Origin: an uncultured Alphaproteobacteria bacterium
GTDB lineage: Bacteria > Pseudomonadota > Alphaproteobacteria > HIMB59 > GCA-002718135
DNA: 33,144 nt
NCBI GenBank assembly: GCA_902618015.1
Contig: CACMYX010000009.1
Location: 1-33,144, forward strand
Direction: 5' to 3'
A model generated the notes under the pieces. That model was not told the DNA's origin and ran no database searches. It worked only from the letters and a program-made list of their open reading frames with translations. The number at the start of each line of letters is the position of its first letter. Position 1 is the stretch's first letter. This document shows, piece after piece, positions 16,841-24,986 of the stretch. A program made the position numbers and the translations under genes.

Positions 16841-17575
16841 ATGGATTTATATTTTTATATTTTTGCATCATTGGGAGTTTTTGTATTTGGTTTATCTAAA
16901 GGTGGTGTTCCAGGACCTATCGCGATGCTAGCAGTGCCGGTTATGTCGTTTGCAATGAGTCCTTTGCAAGCTGCAGGAATATTGTTGCCACTTTTAATAA
17001 TAATGGATTTTTCTGCAATCTATTTGTATTGGAAAAAATGGATAAACAGTATTTTAAAAATTATAATCCCAGCATCTATAATTGGTATTTTATTTGGAAC
17101 TTTAACTTTTGAGTTTACAAACGAAGATCAGATAAGAATAATGGTTGGTGCTATATCAATTATTTTTGTTCTAGTTTCATTTATTCAGAAAAACAATTAT
17201 TTACTAAAACCAACAAAACTTAAAGGATACTTTTGGTCATCAGTTGCTGGATATACAAGTTTTTTAATTCATGCAGGAAATCCACCAATTAACTTTTATA
17301 TGCTGCCTTTAAAGCTAGATAAAATTTCATTTATTGGAACAATGACCTTAGCATTTATGGTTATAAATCTTGTTAAATTAGTTCCATATTATTTTGTGGG
17401 ATTATTAGCGCCTTCAAATCTTATAATTTCTCTCTATTTACTTCCACTAGCTTTTATTAGTGTTTTAATTGGATACTTTGTGCAAAAAAGAATTCCAGAA
17501 AAATTATTTTTTAATATTGTTTATGTTTTACTTTTTTTGAGTGGATGTAAATTGATATACGATGGAACAATTTAA
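16841..17575 (+). CDS. TauE/SafE family membrane transporter (putative sulfite/organosulfur exporter)
   Basis: Integral membrane protein of 244 residues with about seven or eight hydrophobic segments spread over its whole length. The opening FGLSKGGVPGPIAMLAVPVMSF is the TauE/SafE (DUF81) signature, and a second related motif, AGYTSFLIHAGNPPINFYMLPL, begins the second half of the internal repeat. Members export sulfite, sulfoacetate or other small anions, and many are unassigned. The ATG abuts the metC-like stop, so it is the second gene of a two-gene unit. Linkage to a C-S lyase makes a sulfur-containing product a reasonable guess. It converges on the cupin gene with 13 bases between stops. 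Confidence 0.82.
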   Translation: MDLYFYIFASLGVFVFGLSKGGVPGPIAMLAVPVMSFAMSPLQAAGILLPLLIIMDFSAIYLYWKKWINSILKIIIPASIIGILFGTLTFEFTNEDQIRIMVGAISIIFVLVSFIQKNNYLLKPTKLKGYFWSSVAGYTSFLIHAGNPPINFYMLPLKLDKISFIGTMTLAFMVINLVKLVPYYFVGLLAPSNLIISLYLLPLAFISVLIGYFVQKRIPEKLFFNIVYVLLFLSGCKLIYDGTI

Positions 17576-17588
17576 TTTATTTAAATAA

Positions 17589-18005
17589 TTATATTTTTGT
17601 TTTATAATCAGCTCTTTTAGTTTTTCTAAAACCAAAAGGTCCAGGAATAAATAATGTCATTGTGTTTGTATCTGGTTTTAAGTCAACTCTGTGTAGATGA
17701 TCAGCAGACCTAAAACCAATGTATCCAGGTGGTCTCCAAAATTTTCCTTTTTTTGTTGTTTCCCAATAACCGCCCTTTAAAATAATTGTTATATAAGGAC
17801 AAAGATGATTATGAACCCCTTCACCATGGTCATCATCTAACATTTTATGAATCAAAATATTAAATGGAAACCATTTTGGTCTTTTTCTAAATAATAAGTA
17901 GTATCTTTCCATCCATGGTTTTGCTTTATGAAATTCTGGATGAGATGGTCCTCTATCTAGAACAATTTTCTTTCTTCCAAGTTTTTCTAAAAATTTTAAT
18001 AACAC
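17589..18005 (-). CDS. small cupin-fold protein of unknown function
   Basis: Cytoplasmic protein of 138 residues starting at a GTG (18003-18005) immediately after the aldolase/dehydrogenase stop. The next methionine is residue 32, too late. The core HGEGVHNHLCPYITIILKGGYWE (His60, His65, His67, Glu82) followed by RPPGYIGFRSADHLHRV (His103, His105) is the metal-binding cupin arrangement of a small uncharacterised family. In that family HDHP...LRGGYxE and AxxxHRV motifs precede a TLFxxGP strand, seen here as MTLFIPGPFGF. It is the last gene of the deoxy-sugar operon. It is not acireductone dioxygenase (MtnD), which is longer with a different motif. A sugar epimerase-like or dioxygenase role is possible but unsupported. 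Confidence 0.7.
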   Translation of the reverse strand: MLLKFLEKLGRKKIVLDRGPSHPEFHKAKPWMERYYLLFRKRPKWFPFNILIHKMLDDDHGEGVHNHLCPYITIILKGGYWETTKKGKFWRPPGYIGFRSADHLHRVDLKPDTNTMTLFIPGPFGFRKTKRADYKTKI

Positions 18006-20018
18006 CTATCTTAAACTAGCTTCAATATTACCACCATCAACAGTAATAATATTCCCGGTTGTTTTTTCAAAAGATAATTGTGCAAAAAATGCTTCAGCAA
18101 CATCTTCTGCTGTTACTTGTTTTTGAAGTAAATTATTATTTAAATATTCAGTTGAAGACATATTTCTCGCTTTTGCTCTTTCTTTAATAAACTGGTCAGT
18201 TAATAAACCACTTTTTATTCTATCAGCATTAATTCCATTAACTCGAATGTTATATTTTCCAAATTCTAAAGCATATTGTTTCATAGAAAATAACGAGCTA
18301 GCTTTTGCAATACCATATGGTCCGAAATCCTTACCAGGATTTATAGATTGTTTTGACAAATTAAGAGAAATTGAACCTCCAAAACCTTGAGATACCATAA
18401 TATTTGCAATTTTTTGAACAATATTATGATGACTATAAAAATTAACCTCTAAACTTTTTTCTAAAATATCTTTTTTTACATTTAGCATACTACCTTGAAA
18501 AGCTGCACCAGAGTTTGCTATTAGAATATCTATACCACCAAATAATTTTAATATCTTGTTTAATGCTTTATTTATATGAGAATTATTAGTTAAATCACAT
18601 TCAATACATAGACATTTTTTTTTGATATTTTTATCAAGATTTTTAAAGTTTTTATCTAAAAGTATAACTTCAATATTTTCATTTATAAATTTATTTGCAA
18701 TAGCACTTCCGATTTTACCAGCTCCACCTGTAATTACTGCAACATTCCCATTAAATTTTTTTGTATTTTGATTATTCAATTTTGCTCTTTCTAATGGCCA
18801 GTATTCCATTTTAAAAATATCTGTGTTGTTAATTGATTTAAATTTTGAAACTAAATTCGCTTTGATTATAACTTTTTTCATTGCATCAAAAATATCGTAA
18901 GAAACTTGCATTTCTTTTTTATTAAGACCTATTGATAGAAAACCTATTCCTTCTAAAATAATAATTCTTGGCAAAGGATCAGCAATTTTCGAATTTGTAA
19001 TATTTTTTTTATATTTTTTAAAATAATTTTTATATTTCTTAACATATGCATTAATTTTATTAGATATCATTTTGCTCGATGTTAAATATTTATTAGGTAT
19101 AATTAATGGTTCTGATTTTATTCTAATAACATGATCAGGTGTAACAGGTCCTTTATTAAATAAATTAAATATATCTTTTCGATTGGTAAATTTTACATCT
19201 TCAATTTTATCGTTAAATTTTATTATCCATCTTTTATCTGTAAAGGAATGGTATAAATTTCTAATACATAATTGAACATCAGTTATATTTATTTGCTTAT
19301 TATTATTGTTGTATTTTATTGATTTTTTTTGCTTGTTTAAAAAATTTTCAGCTAATGTTACAAGATTAATCATTCTATCATAACTTTGTTTTGCTGAATT
19401 TCCGAAAGTAAAAATACCATGATTTAAAAGCATTAATCCTTCAACTTTATGATTTTTTGAAATTACCATATGACATAATTTAGCAAGTTCAAATCCTGGC
19501 ATTACGTAGGGAACTATTGCAATTTTTTCTTTATAAATTCTATTTAATATTTCTCGTGAATTATCTAGATTGACTAAACTTAAAATAGCGTTTGAATGTG
19601 TATGATCTACATATTTAAATGGTAAATAAGCATGTAAAAGAGTTTCAATAGATGGATTAGGAGAACTTGAGTCAAGTAAGTTTGATCTCAGATAATTAAC
19701 CATTTTTTCATCACTCATTTTTTTTAATGATAGAGTTTTAAGTAATGGATCGAGATATAGACCTGGTAATCCTCTTTCATTAAGGTTAGACATATCCCAT
19801 CCACTTCCTTTAACAAAAAGTATATCCTTGTCTTTTCCAAATAAATTTTTTTTAATTGATTTTACAGATGTATTACCTCCGCCATGTAAAACAAGTTCTG
19901 GATTATTACCAAGTAAATGTGTTGTATATATTCTTAATGCTAAATCTTTGCTGACTTTTTTTAACTTATATTCTTTGACATATTTTTTAGCTAAACTTTC
20001 TTTCCATTCATTTTTCAT
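18006..20018 (-). CDS. bifunctional class II aldolase / short-chain dehydrogenase fusion
   Basis: Two-domain protein of 670 residues. The N-terminal part (about 20-230) is a class II aldolase/adducin domain with HGGGNTSVK (45-53) and zinc-ligand histidines His139 and His141 (DHTHSN) and His200 (LNHGIF). The C-terminal part (about 424-668) is an SDR with the nucleotide-binding TGGAGKIG (430-437), ANSGAA (501-506) and catalytic Tyr568-x3-Lys572. The architecture is that of RhaD/YuxG-type bifunctional rhamnulose-1-phosphate aldolase/alcohol dehydrogenases. Directly behind mtnP and mtnA, the natural substrate is more likely 5-methylthioribulose-1-P or 5-deoxyribulose-1-P. That would be cleaved to DHAP plus (methylthio)acetaldehyde, which the SDR half would reduce. 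It starts one base after mtnA. Family and fold are firm; the substrate is inferred from context. Confidence 0.85.
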   Translation of the reverse strand: MKNEWKESLAKKYVKEYKLKKVSKDLALRIYTTHLLGNNPELVLHGGGNTSVKSIKKNLFGKDKDILFVKGSGWDMSNLNERGLPGLYLDPLLKTLSLKKMSDEKMVNYLRSNLLDSSSPNPSIETLLHAYLPFKYVDHTHSNAILSLVNLDNSREILNRIYKEKIAIVPYVMPGFELAKLCHMVISKNHKVEGLMLLNHGIFTFGNSAKQSYDRMINLVTLAENFLNKQKKSIKYNNNNKQINITDVQLCIRNLYHSFTDKRWIIKFNDKIEDVKFTNRKDIFNLFNKGPVTPDHVIRIKSEPLIIPNKYLTSSKMISNKINAYVKKYKNYFKKYKKNITNSKIADPLPRIIILEGIGFLSIGLNKKEMQVSYDIFDAMKKVIIKANLVSKFKSINNTDIFKMEYWPLERAKLNNQNTKKFNGNVAVITGGAGKIGSAIANKFINENIEVILLDKNFKNLDKNIKKKCLCIECDLTNNSHINKALNKILKLFGGIDILIANSGAAFQGSMLNVKKDILEKSLEVNFYSHHNIVQKIANIMVSQGFGGSISLNLSKQSINPGKDFGPYGIAKASSLFSMKQYALEFGKYNIRVNGINADRIKSGLLTDQFIKERAKARNMSSTEYLNNNLLQKQVTAEDVAEAFFAQLSFEKTTGNIITVDGGNIEASLR

Positions 20019-20019
20019 A

Positions 20020-21099
20020 TTAATTTTTTAATCCACTAATAGATTCTTCATTGCTATCTACAACTCCTTTTTCTGTAATCAATTTAGTAATATATTTTGC
20101 TGGAGTTATATCAAAAGCATAGTTTTTACAGCTTGAACCTTCAGGGATAATTTTAATTTTTTTTCTTTCATTATTTTCGTCGATACCTTCAACAATGGAT
20201 ACTTCAGTTGGGTCTCTTTCTTCTATAGGTATTTCTTTAACTCCATTTTTAATATTAAAATCTATACTAGAAATTGGAGCTGCAACATAAAAAGGAATAT
20301 CATTATCATTTGCAGCTAAAGCCTTTAAATATGTCCCAATTTTATTACAAACATCACCATTTAAAGAAGTTCTATCTGTTCCTGTTATGCAAACATCTAT
20401 CATACCATTTTGCATTAAATGGCCACCAACGTTGTCTACAATTAGTGAATTTTCTATTTTTTCATGCATTAATTCCCAAGCTGTAAGACTGAAACCTTGA
20501 TTTCTAGGTCTAGTTTCATCAATCCAGACATGTATTGGAATTTTTTTTTGATTTGCAATAAAAATTGGCGCTAAAGCAGTTCCCCAATCAACAGCAGCTA
20601 ACCACCCAGCATTACAGTGAGTTAAAATATTTACTTTTTTTTGAGTTTTTTTGTAAATATTTTCAATAAGTCTAGACCCATTTTCACCTATAGCTTTGCA
20701 ATTAATTATATCTTGATCTCTGATCTCATTAGCTATTGAAAGAATTATTTCTTGAAAGTTGGATTTTTCCATATCTTTAATCTCAGTGATAATTTTATCT
20801 ACTGCCCAGGATAAATTAACTGCTGTAGGTCTTGTTGACTTAAGACTATTACCTGCTTTTTTTAATTCTGAAAAATTTTTACTAGTTTTAGATGCTGCAT
20901 ACATCCCATAAGCAGCAGTAACACCGATTAGAGGAGCACCTCTAACTTGCATTTCTTTAATAGCAAAACAAAAATCTTCTAGTGTTTTTAATTCTACAAT
21001 TTTTAAATCAAATGGTAGTAATCTTTGATCTATTATTTTTACTACATCTTTAGCATTATCATACCAAATAGTTGTTATATGTTTATCATTTACTAGCAT
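20020..21099 (-). CDS. mtnA: S-methyl-5-thioribose-1-phosphate isomerase
   Basis: Converts 5-methylthioribose-1-P (or 5-deoxyribose-1-P) to the corresponding ribulose-1-P in methionine salvage or the DHAP shunt. At 359 residues it has the usual length of the eIF2B-related isomerase. Motifs in order are MQVRGAPLIGVTAAYG, TRPTAVNLSWAVD, the catalytic cysteine in ILTHCNAGWLAAVDWGTAL, WIDETRPRNQG, and CITGTDRTSLNGDVCNKIGTY with the catalytic Asp. The start overlaps the end of mtnP by 14 bases, so translation is coupled. None of the classical downstream salvage genes (mtnB, mtnC/W/X, mtnD) is present. This points to the aldolase-based branch rather than methionine regeneration. Confidence 0.95.
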   Translation of the reverse strand: MLVNDKHITTIWYDNAKDVVKIIDQRLLPFDLKIVELKTLEDFCFAIKEMQVRGAPLIGVTAAYGMYAASKTSKNFSELKKAGNSLKSTRPTAVNLSWAVDKIITEIKDMEKSNFQEIILSIANEIRDQDIINCKAIGENGSRLIENIYKKTQKKVNILTHCNAGWLAAVDWGTALAPIFIANQKKIPIHVWIDETRPRNQGFSLTAWELMHEKIENSLIVDNVGGHLMQNGMIDVCITGTDRTSLNGDVCNKIGTYLKALAANDNDIPFYVAAPISSIDFNIKNGVKEIPIEERDPTEVSIVEGIDENNERKKIKIIPEGSSCKNYAFDITPAKYITKLITEKGVVDSNEESISGLKN

Positions 21100-21970
21100 T
21101 TGAATTTTTCTTAAATCTTTTTAATATATTAGTTAATTTATTTTCTAAATCTTTATCCCAAAATTCTTTCTTTGTAATGATAGATGTGTCTAAAATATTT
21201 GATGTTTTATCATTTTCAAAAGATGTACCTTCATAATATTTTGAGCTAAAATTTTTAATAAAATTTTTTGAATTATCAACATTATCATTTAAGGTTTTTA
21301 TAATCATACTTAAATCTACTTTATCATGATCAGGATGCCAACAATCATAATCTGTAACCATGGAAATAGAACAATATCTAATTTCCGCTTCTCTTGCTAA
21401 TTTTGCTTCTGGCATATTTGTCATTCCTATAACATCGCAACCCCAATCAATATAAAGATTTGACTCAGCATAAGTTGAAAACTGAGGTCCTTCCATTGCA
21501 AGGTATGTACCACCAAATGAATAATTGATTTTAATATTTTCACATGTATCTTTTGATAAATTCATTAAAACGTCGCATGTTGGATGAGCCATAGGAACAT
21601 GGGCTACTATTCCTTTATCAAAAAAACTTTTTTTTCTGTTTATTGTTCTGTCTATAAATTGATCAACAATAACAAATGTACCTGGCTTTAAATTATCTTT
21701 TAAAGAACCCACTGCAGAAAGAGATATCAAATCGGTTACACCAACTTTTTTTAAACAATCAATATTGGCACAATAGTTAATTGAAGATGGTGACAAAGTA
21801 TGACCCTCTCCATGCCGTGATAAAAAATATACAGTGTTATTATCTATTTTACCTTCAATAATTGGGCCTGAGGGATCACCAAATGAAGATTTAATTTTAT
21901 GTTCTTTTATATCAGTCAAAAATTCTAATTTATAAATTCCACTTCCACCAATAAAGCCTAAGATGTTCAT
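21086..21970 (-). CDS. mtnP: 5'-methylthioadenosine phosphorylase
   Basis: Phosphorolytic nucleosidase that splits 5'-methylthioadenosine (and often 5'-deoxyadenosine) into adenine and the 1-phosphorylated sugar. The 294 residues show FIGGSGIY at the phosphate-binding N-terminus, SRHGEGH, NYCANID, LSAVGSL, AMEGPQFSTYAES and GMTNMPEAKLAREAEI. SMVTDYDCWH carries the Asp pair that selects 6-aminopurines, so MTAP is preferred over guanosine/inosine phosphorylase. The start shares ATGA with the preceding aldolase stop, and the end overlaps mtnA. Adenine released here could be recovered by the apt product encoded about 7 kb away. MTA is a by-product of polyamine and homoserine-lactone synthesis, and 5'-deoxyadenosine of radical-SAM enzymes. 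Confidence 0.94.
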   Translation of the reverse strand: MNILGFIGGSGIYKLEFLTDIKEHKIKSSFGDPSGPIIEGKIDNNTVYFLSRHGEGHTLSPSSINYCANIDCLKKVGVTDLISLSAVGSLKDNLKPGTFVIVDQFIDRTINRKKSFFDKGIVAHVPMAHPTCDVLMNLSKDTCENIKINYSFGGTYLAMEGPQFSTYAESNLYIDWGCDVIGMTNMPEAKLAREAEIRYCSISMVTDYDCWHPDHDKVDLSMIIKTLNDNVDNSKNFIKNFSSKYYEGTSFENDKTSNILDTSIITKKEFWDKDLENKLTNILKRFKKNSNASK

Positions 21971-22800
21971 TTTACTGGTCCAATATTTTTTATTACTTTT
22001 TTTGTATGTTTTTTTAATTCTATTATTGAGGGTTTTATTATTTCTATTTTATCAAAACTTGATTTTTTTTTATTATAACTTTTTCTTAAACTTTTACATG
22101 CAGTAATTCTTAACTCAGTACCGATGTTAAATTTAGCTACTTTCGTATTTCTTGCAATTTTTTTTCTCATATTAGAATTTATACCACTACTACCATGTAA
22201 AACTAAAGGTAGTTTTGATATTTTTTCAATTTTTAAGATTTTATTATAATCTATTTTTGCTATCTTTGATTGTTGCAAGTGTGTGTTACCAACTGATATT
22301 GCCATAGCATCTACTCCACTCTCTAAACTATATTTTTTTGCTTCTTCAATATCTGTTCCAAAAGATGTATTGCCATTATGATAGCCTACTATACCTACTT
22401 CACCTTCAACTGAAATATTATGTTTATGAGCAATATTTGATATTTTTGAACTAATTTTGATATTTTTATTTAATGGCAGTTTTGATCCATCGAACATTAC
22501 AGATGTAAAACCAGATTCTATTCCTTCGATACATTCATCATATGAAAATCCATGATCTAAATGACAACAAATAGGTGTTTTGGTTTGTTCAGCAAGATGT
22601 CTAAACATTTTTCCCAAAATAGAAACAGGAGTATATTGTCTACAAGAAGGTCCTGCTTGTAAAATAATAGGAATTTTTGTTTCATGTGCTGCCTCTGTGT
22701 AAGCAATAGCATCTTCCCAACTAATTACAACTAATCCAGCTACAGAATAATTATTACGATTAGCTTTAGTTAGTAAAGTTTTTAAATTTACTGCTGTCAT
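21967..22800 (-). CDS. iolJ: class II fructose-bisphosphate-type aldolase (IolJ-like)
   Basis: Zinc-dependent class II aldolase of 277 residues in the Fba/GatY/IolJ family. Metal and substrate residues are seen in CCHLDHGFSYDECIE (catalytic Asp and ligand His), SVEGEVGIVGYHNG, AISVGNTHLQ (ligand His) and LVLHGSSGI (ligand His). The C-terminal region AKFNIGTELRITACKSLR is also standard. It sits directly after iolC and iolB, so cleavage of 6-phospho-5-dehydro-2-deoxygluconate to DHAP and malonate semialdehyde is the best guess. Fructose-1,6-bisphosphate or tagatose-bisphosphate cannot be excluded from sequence. ATGA overlaps on both sides (with iolB and mtnP) make it an integral operon member. 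Confidence 0.82.
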   Translation of the reverse strand: MTAVNLKTLLTKANRNNYSVAGLVVISWEDAIAYTEAAHETKIPIILQAGPSCRQYTPVSILGKMFRHLAEQTKTPICCHLDHGFSYDECIEGIESGFTSVMFDGSKLPLNKNIKISSKISNIAHKHNISVEGEVGIVGYHNGNTSFGTDIEEAKKYSLESGVDAMAISVGNTHLQQSKIAKIDYNKILKIEKISKLPLVLHGSSGINSNMRKKIARNTKVAKFNIGTELRITACKSLRKSYNKKKSSFDKIEIIKPSIIELKKHTKKVIKNIGPVK

Positions 22801-23639
22801 TTATATTTAGCAATCATATCTTTAATACCAGGAATTGTTTCAACTTGATATGCATGTTCAGGTTGAAAAAATTGCACAAGAGATCTTTGCGACAATCCTC
22901 CAAGAATTGTAAAATAATACATCTCATACCCAGGTGCTACGACACATGGATGATAGCCTGTTCTAATCATAATGGTCGACCCATCAATTATATGTTCAGC
23001 TTTACCAACTTTATCATCAACTTGCTGAAACATCTGAAAACCAAATCCATTATTAGGTTTAAATCTGTAATTATATGTTTCATCATGTCTAGTTTCATCA
23101 GGTAGACGATCAGTATCATGCTTATGAGGTGGAAACCCCGACCAACCTCCCTGCCCTACAGTATAAAGTTCATTACAAAGCAATCTTCCAACTTTATCAT
23201 GATGCTTAGCGCCTAAAATATGTTTAATTTTTCTATGAGTTTTTGTATCATCAGATCCGTACTGAACTAAATCAATTTCATTTGCTCGAACAGCAAATGG
23301 TTCAAGAGTTTTATCATACTTTGCACCAGCAATAAAAATTTCTGAATTATCTACTAAAGATGTAAATTGAGCTTTTGTATTAGAAGGAACATAAACACCT
23401 TCTGGCTCCCCATCCCACACATCAACTGTTCTAGTACCTAATGACTCAACTTTTATTCCTTCAATTTCTACATTAATTGTACCAGTAGCAGGTACTATAC
23501 ATGTTTCATAACCAGGGGTTTGATACTCAAAAGATTGATCTTTATTTAATTTAACTATGTTAAAATAATTTAAAGGAACTCTGCTGTCCTCAATATCTAC
23601 AATTGGCTTGTTTTTATTATCAAATGGTGGAATATGCAT
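22797..23639 (-). CDS. iolB: 5-deoxy-glucuronate isomerase (IolB)
   Basis: KduI/IolB-family bicupin isomerase converting 5-deoxy-D-glucuronate to 5-dehydro-2-deoxy-D-gluconate. I start at the second in-frame ATG (23637-23639, MHIPPFDN, 280 residues) because AAGGA lies seven bases upstream of it. The upstream ATG at 23654 overlaps the iolC end by 11 bases and has no such site. The metal-binding core is SGFPPHKHDTD (His172, His174 in this numbering) followed by RHDETYNYRF, and the C-terminal YHPCVVAPGYEMYYFTILGG matches IolB. Function in the family is well established. Occurrence without iolE or iolD nearby is unusual. It overlaps the downstream aldolase gene by four bases. Confidence 0.88.
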   Translation of the reverse strand: MHIPPFDNKNKPIVDIEDSRVPLNYFNIVKLNKDQSFEYQTPGYETCIVPATGTINVEIEGIKVESLGTRTVDVWDGEPEGVYVPSNTKAQFTSLVDNSEIFIAGAKYDKTLEPFAVRANEIDLVQYGSDDTKTHRKIKHILGAKHHDKVGRLLCNELYTVGQGGWSGFPPHKHDTDRLPDETRHDETYNYRFKPNNGFGFQMFQQVDDKVGKAEHIIDGSTIMIRTGYHPCVVAPGYEMYYFTILGGLSQRSLVQFFQPEHAYQVETIPGIKDMIAKYK

Positions 23640-23643
23640 ATTA

Positions 23644-24627
23644 TTATCCTTCATTAATTTTATTATATTTCATAAATTCTAAAATTTCATTTAAATTTGG
23701 CATTGCAGGAGCACAACCAACTTTTGTTACTACAATAGCTGCTGCTGCTGAACCTATTTCTAAAGATTTTTCTAAATCATTATTCTTTAAAATTGATCCA
23801 ATTAATGACCCCATAAATGCATCACCGGCTCCAGTAGGTTTCAAGGGCTTGACGGGAAATATTCCCTTTTTAATTACTTTGTTCATTGCAAAAGTAATAG
23901 AGCCTTTTTCACCTTTTTTATAAATAATTAAGCTTACATTTTTGGCTAATTGTCTAGCATGATCCAAACCATTGTTGTAATCACCAGCTAATACTCCAAA
24001 CTCATCATCATTTCCAATTATACCACTACATTTACTTGCTGCTAAATTATAAACTTCTTTTGCTTTACTTGATGACTCCCAAGTATATGGTCTATAATCA
24101 ATGTCCATAATTACAGGAATGTTATTTTTATTTGCTATATCTAAAGCATATAAACTAGCACTTCTTGAAGGCTCAGCTGCTAAAGAAGTTCCAGTAATTA
24201 ATAAACAATCAAAATTTTGTATATTAGCATTTTCAACATCATCTTTATTTAAAAATAAATCAGAAGCTTTATGTCTATAAATAATTGATTGATGATCTTT
24301 AACTGTCGTTTCAACAATAGCAAAAGAAATTCTTGATTCATTTTTTTCAAATTCTACTAATTTGTTTTTAACGCCATAATGATTTAGTTGATTAATAGCC
24401 AATTTACCTAAAGCATCATCAGATACTCTGGTCAGTAAATTACAATTACCTCCAAATAAAGTTAATTGGACACCCATATTTGCGGAAGATCCTCCTAGAT
24501 GAGTAACAAAGGATTTGGCGTTTTCAGTTTTAGTTCCCGGTGGATCAGGATAAATATCAATCCCAGCTCTACCTATGAGTAAAAAATTATTTTTTTGAAT
24601 TTTTGAAATTAAAAATTCAAACGACAT
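23644..24627 (-). CDS. iolC: 5-dehydro-2-deoxygluconokinase-like PfkB kinase (IolC)
   Basis: PfkB/ribokinase-family sugar kinase of 327 residues. The IolC-type N-terminus GRAGIDIYPDPPGT (19-32) is followed by the substrate region HLGGSSANMG (43-52), which in other IolC proteins reads GGCPTN. The anion hole and catalytic Asp are in PTGAGDAFMGS (Asp269). In family terms it phosphorylates 5-dehydro-2-deoxygluconate at C6. The altered GGSSAN in place of GGCPTN allows for a different but related keto acid or deoxy sugar. It begins four bases after the GFA gene and ends just inside the region carrying the iolB ribosome-binding site. Confidence 0.85.
   Translation of the reverse strand: MSFEFLISKIQKNNFLLIGRAGIDIYPDPPGTKTENAKSFVTHLGGSSANMGVQLTLFGGNCNLLTRVSDDALGKLAINQLNHYGVKNKLVEFEKNESRISFAIVETTVKDHQSIIYRHKASDLFLNKDDVENANIQNFDCLLITGTSLAAEPSRSASLYALDIANKNNIPVIMDIDYRPYTWESSSKAKEVYNLAASKCSGIIGNDDEFGVLAGDYNNGLDHARQLAKNVSLIIYKKGEKGSITFAMNKVIKKGIFPVKPLKPTGAGDAFMGSLIGSILKNNDLEKSLEIGSAAAAIVVTKVGCAPAMPNLNEILEFMKYNKINEG
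23647..23651 (-). promoter_or_regulatory. iolB ribosome-binding site
   Basis: Minus-strand AAGGA, overlapping the last iolC codons and seven bases before the ATG at 23639. It decides between the two candidate iolB starts in favour of the downstream one. Confidence 0.55.
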
Positions 24628-24631
24628 AAAA

Positions 24632-24973
24632 TTATTTATTTTTCATATCAATAAAGTCAGCATCATATTTAAAAGGATCTATTGAGTCTATACATCCAAT
24701 ATTAATTGCTGCCCCATTTGGATCACTTCTCCTATGATGATGAGTATAGATGCCACAAATCTTACAAAAAAAATGTTCAGCAATCATTGTATTAAATTTG
24801 TAAGAAGTTAAGTTTTCTTTTCCTTTAAGAATATTTATTGATTCTTTAGAGACCATACACATTTTAGCGTTTTTTCTTATGCAAATAGAACAGTTACACT
24901 GTTTAATAACTTCTAAGTCTGTTAAAACTTCTAATTGAACAGCTCCACAATGACAGTTTAAATTATATTTCAT
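24632..24973 (-). CDS. GFA-family (CENP-V/Mss4-like) zinc protein
   Basis: Small zinc protein of 113 residues in the glutathione-dependent formaldehyde-activating (GFA) family. The cysteine pattern is complete: Cys7-x-Cys9 in CHCGAV, Cys26-x-Cys28-x2-Cys31 in CNCSIC, and Cys70-x2-Cys73 in FFCKICGIY, followed by a conserved THHHRRSDP stretch. The name comes from S-hydroxymethylglutathione formation, but that activity is disputed and most members are uncharacterised. As first gene of the operon, starting about seven bases after the predicted transcription start, it may help handle the reactive aldehydes made by the two aldolases. That role is inference. No Shine-Dalgarno is visible. Confidence 0.8.
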   Translation of the reverse strand: MKYNLNCHCGAVQLEVLTDLEVIKQCNCSICIRKNAKMCMVSKESINILKGKENLTSYKFNTMIAEHFFCKICGIYTHHHRRSDPNGAAINIGCIDSIDPFKYDADFIDMKNK

Positions 24974-24986
24974 TTTAATTAACTAT

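Noticed and set aside
17589..18005. Cupin as acireductone dioxygenase (MtnD)
   Set aside because: It is shorter than MtnD, its HxH region lacks the following Glu at the MtnD spacing, and mtnB/mtnC partners are missing.
18006..20018. Rhamnose catabolism as the role of the aldolase/dehydrogenase fusion
   Set aside because: No rhamnose isomerase, kinase or mutarotase gene is in the window, while mtnP and mtnA are directly coupled to it. Kept only as the default family name.
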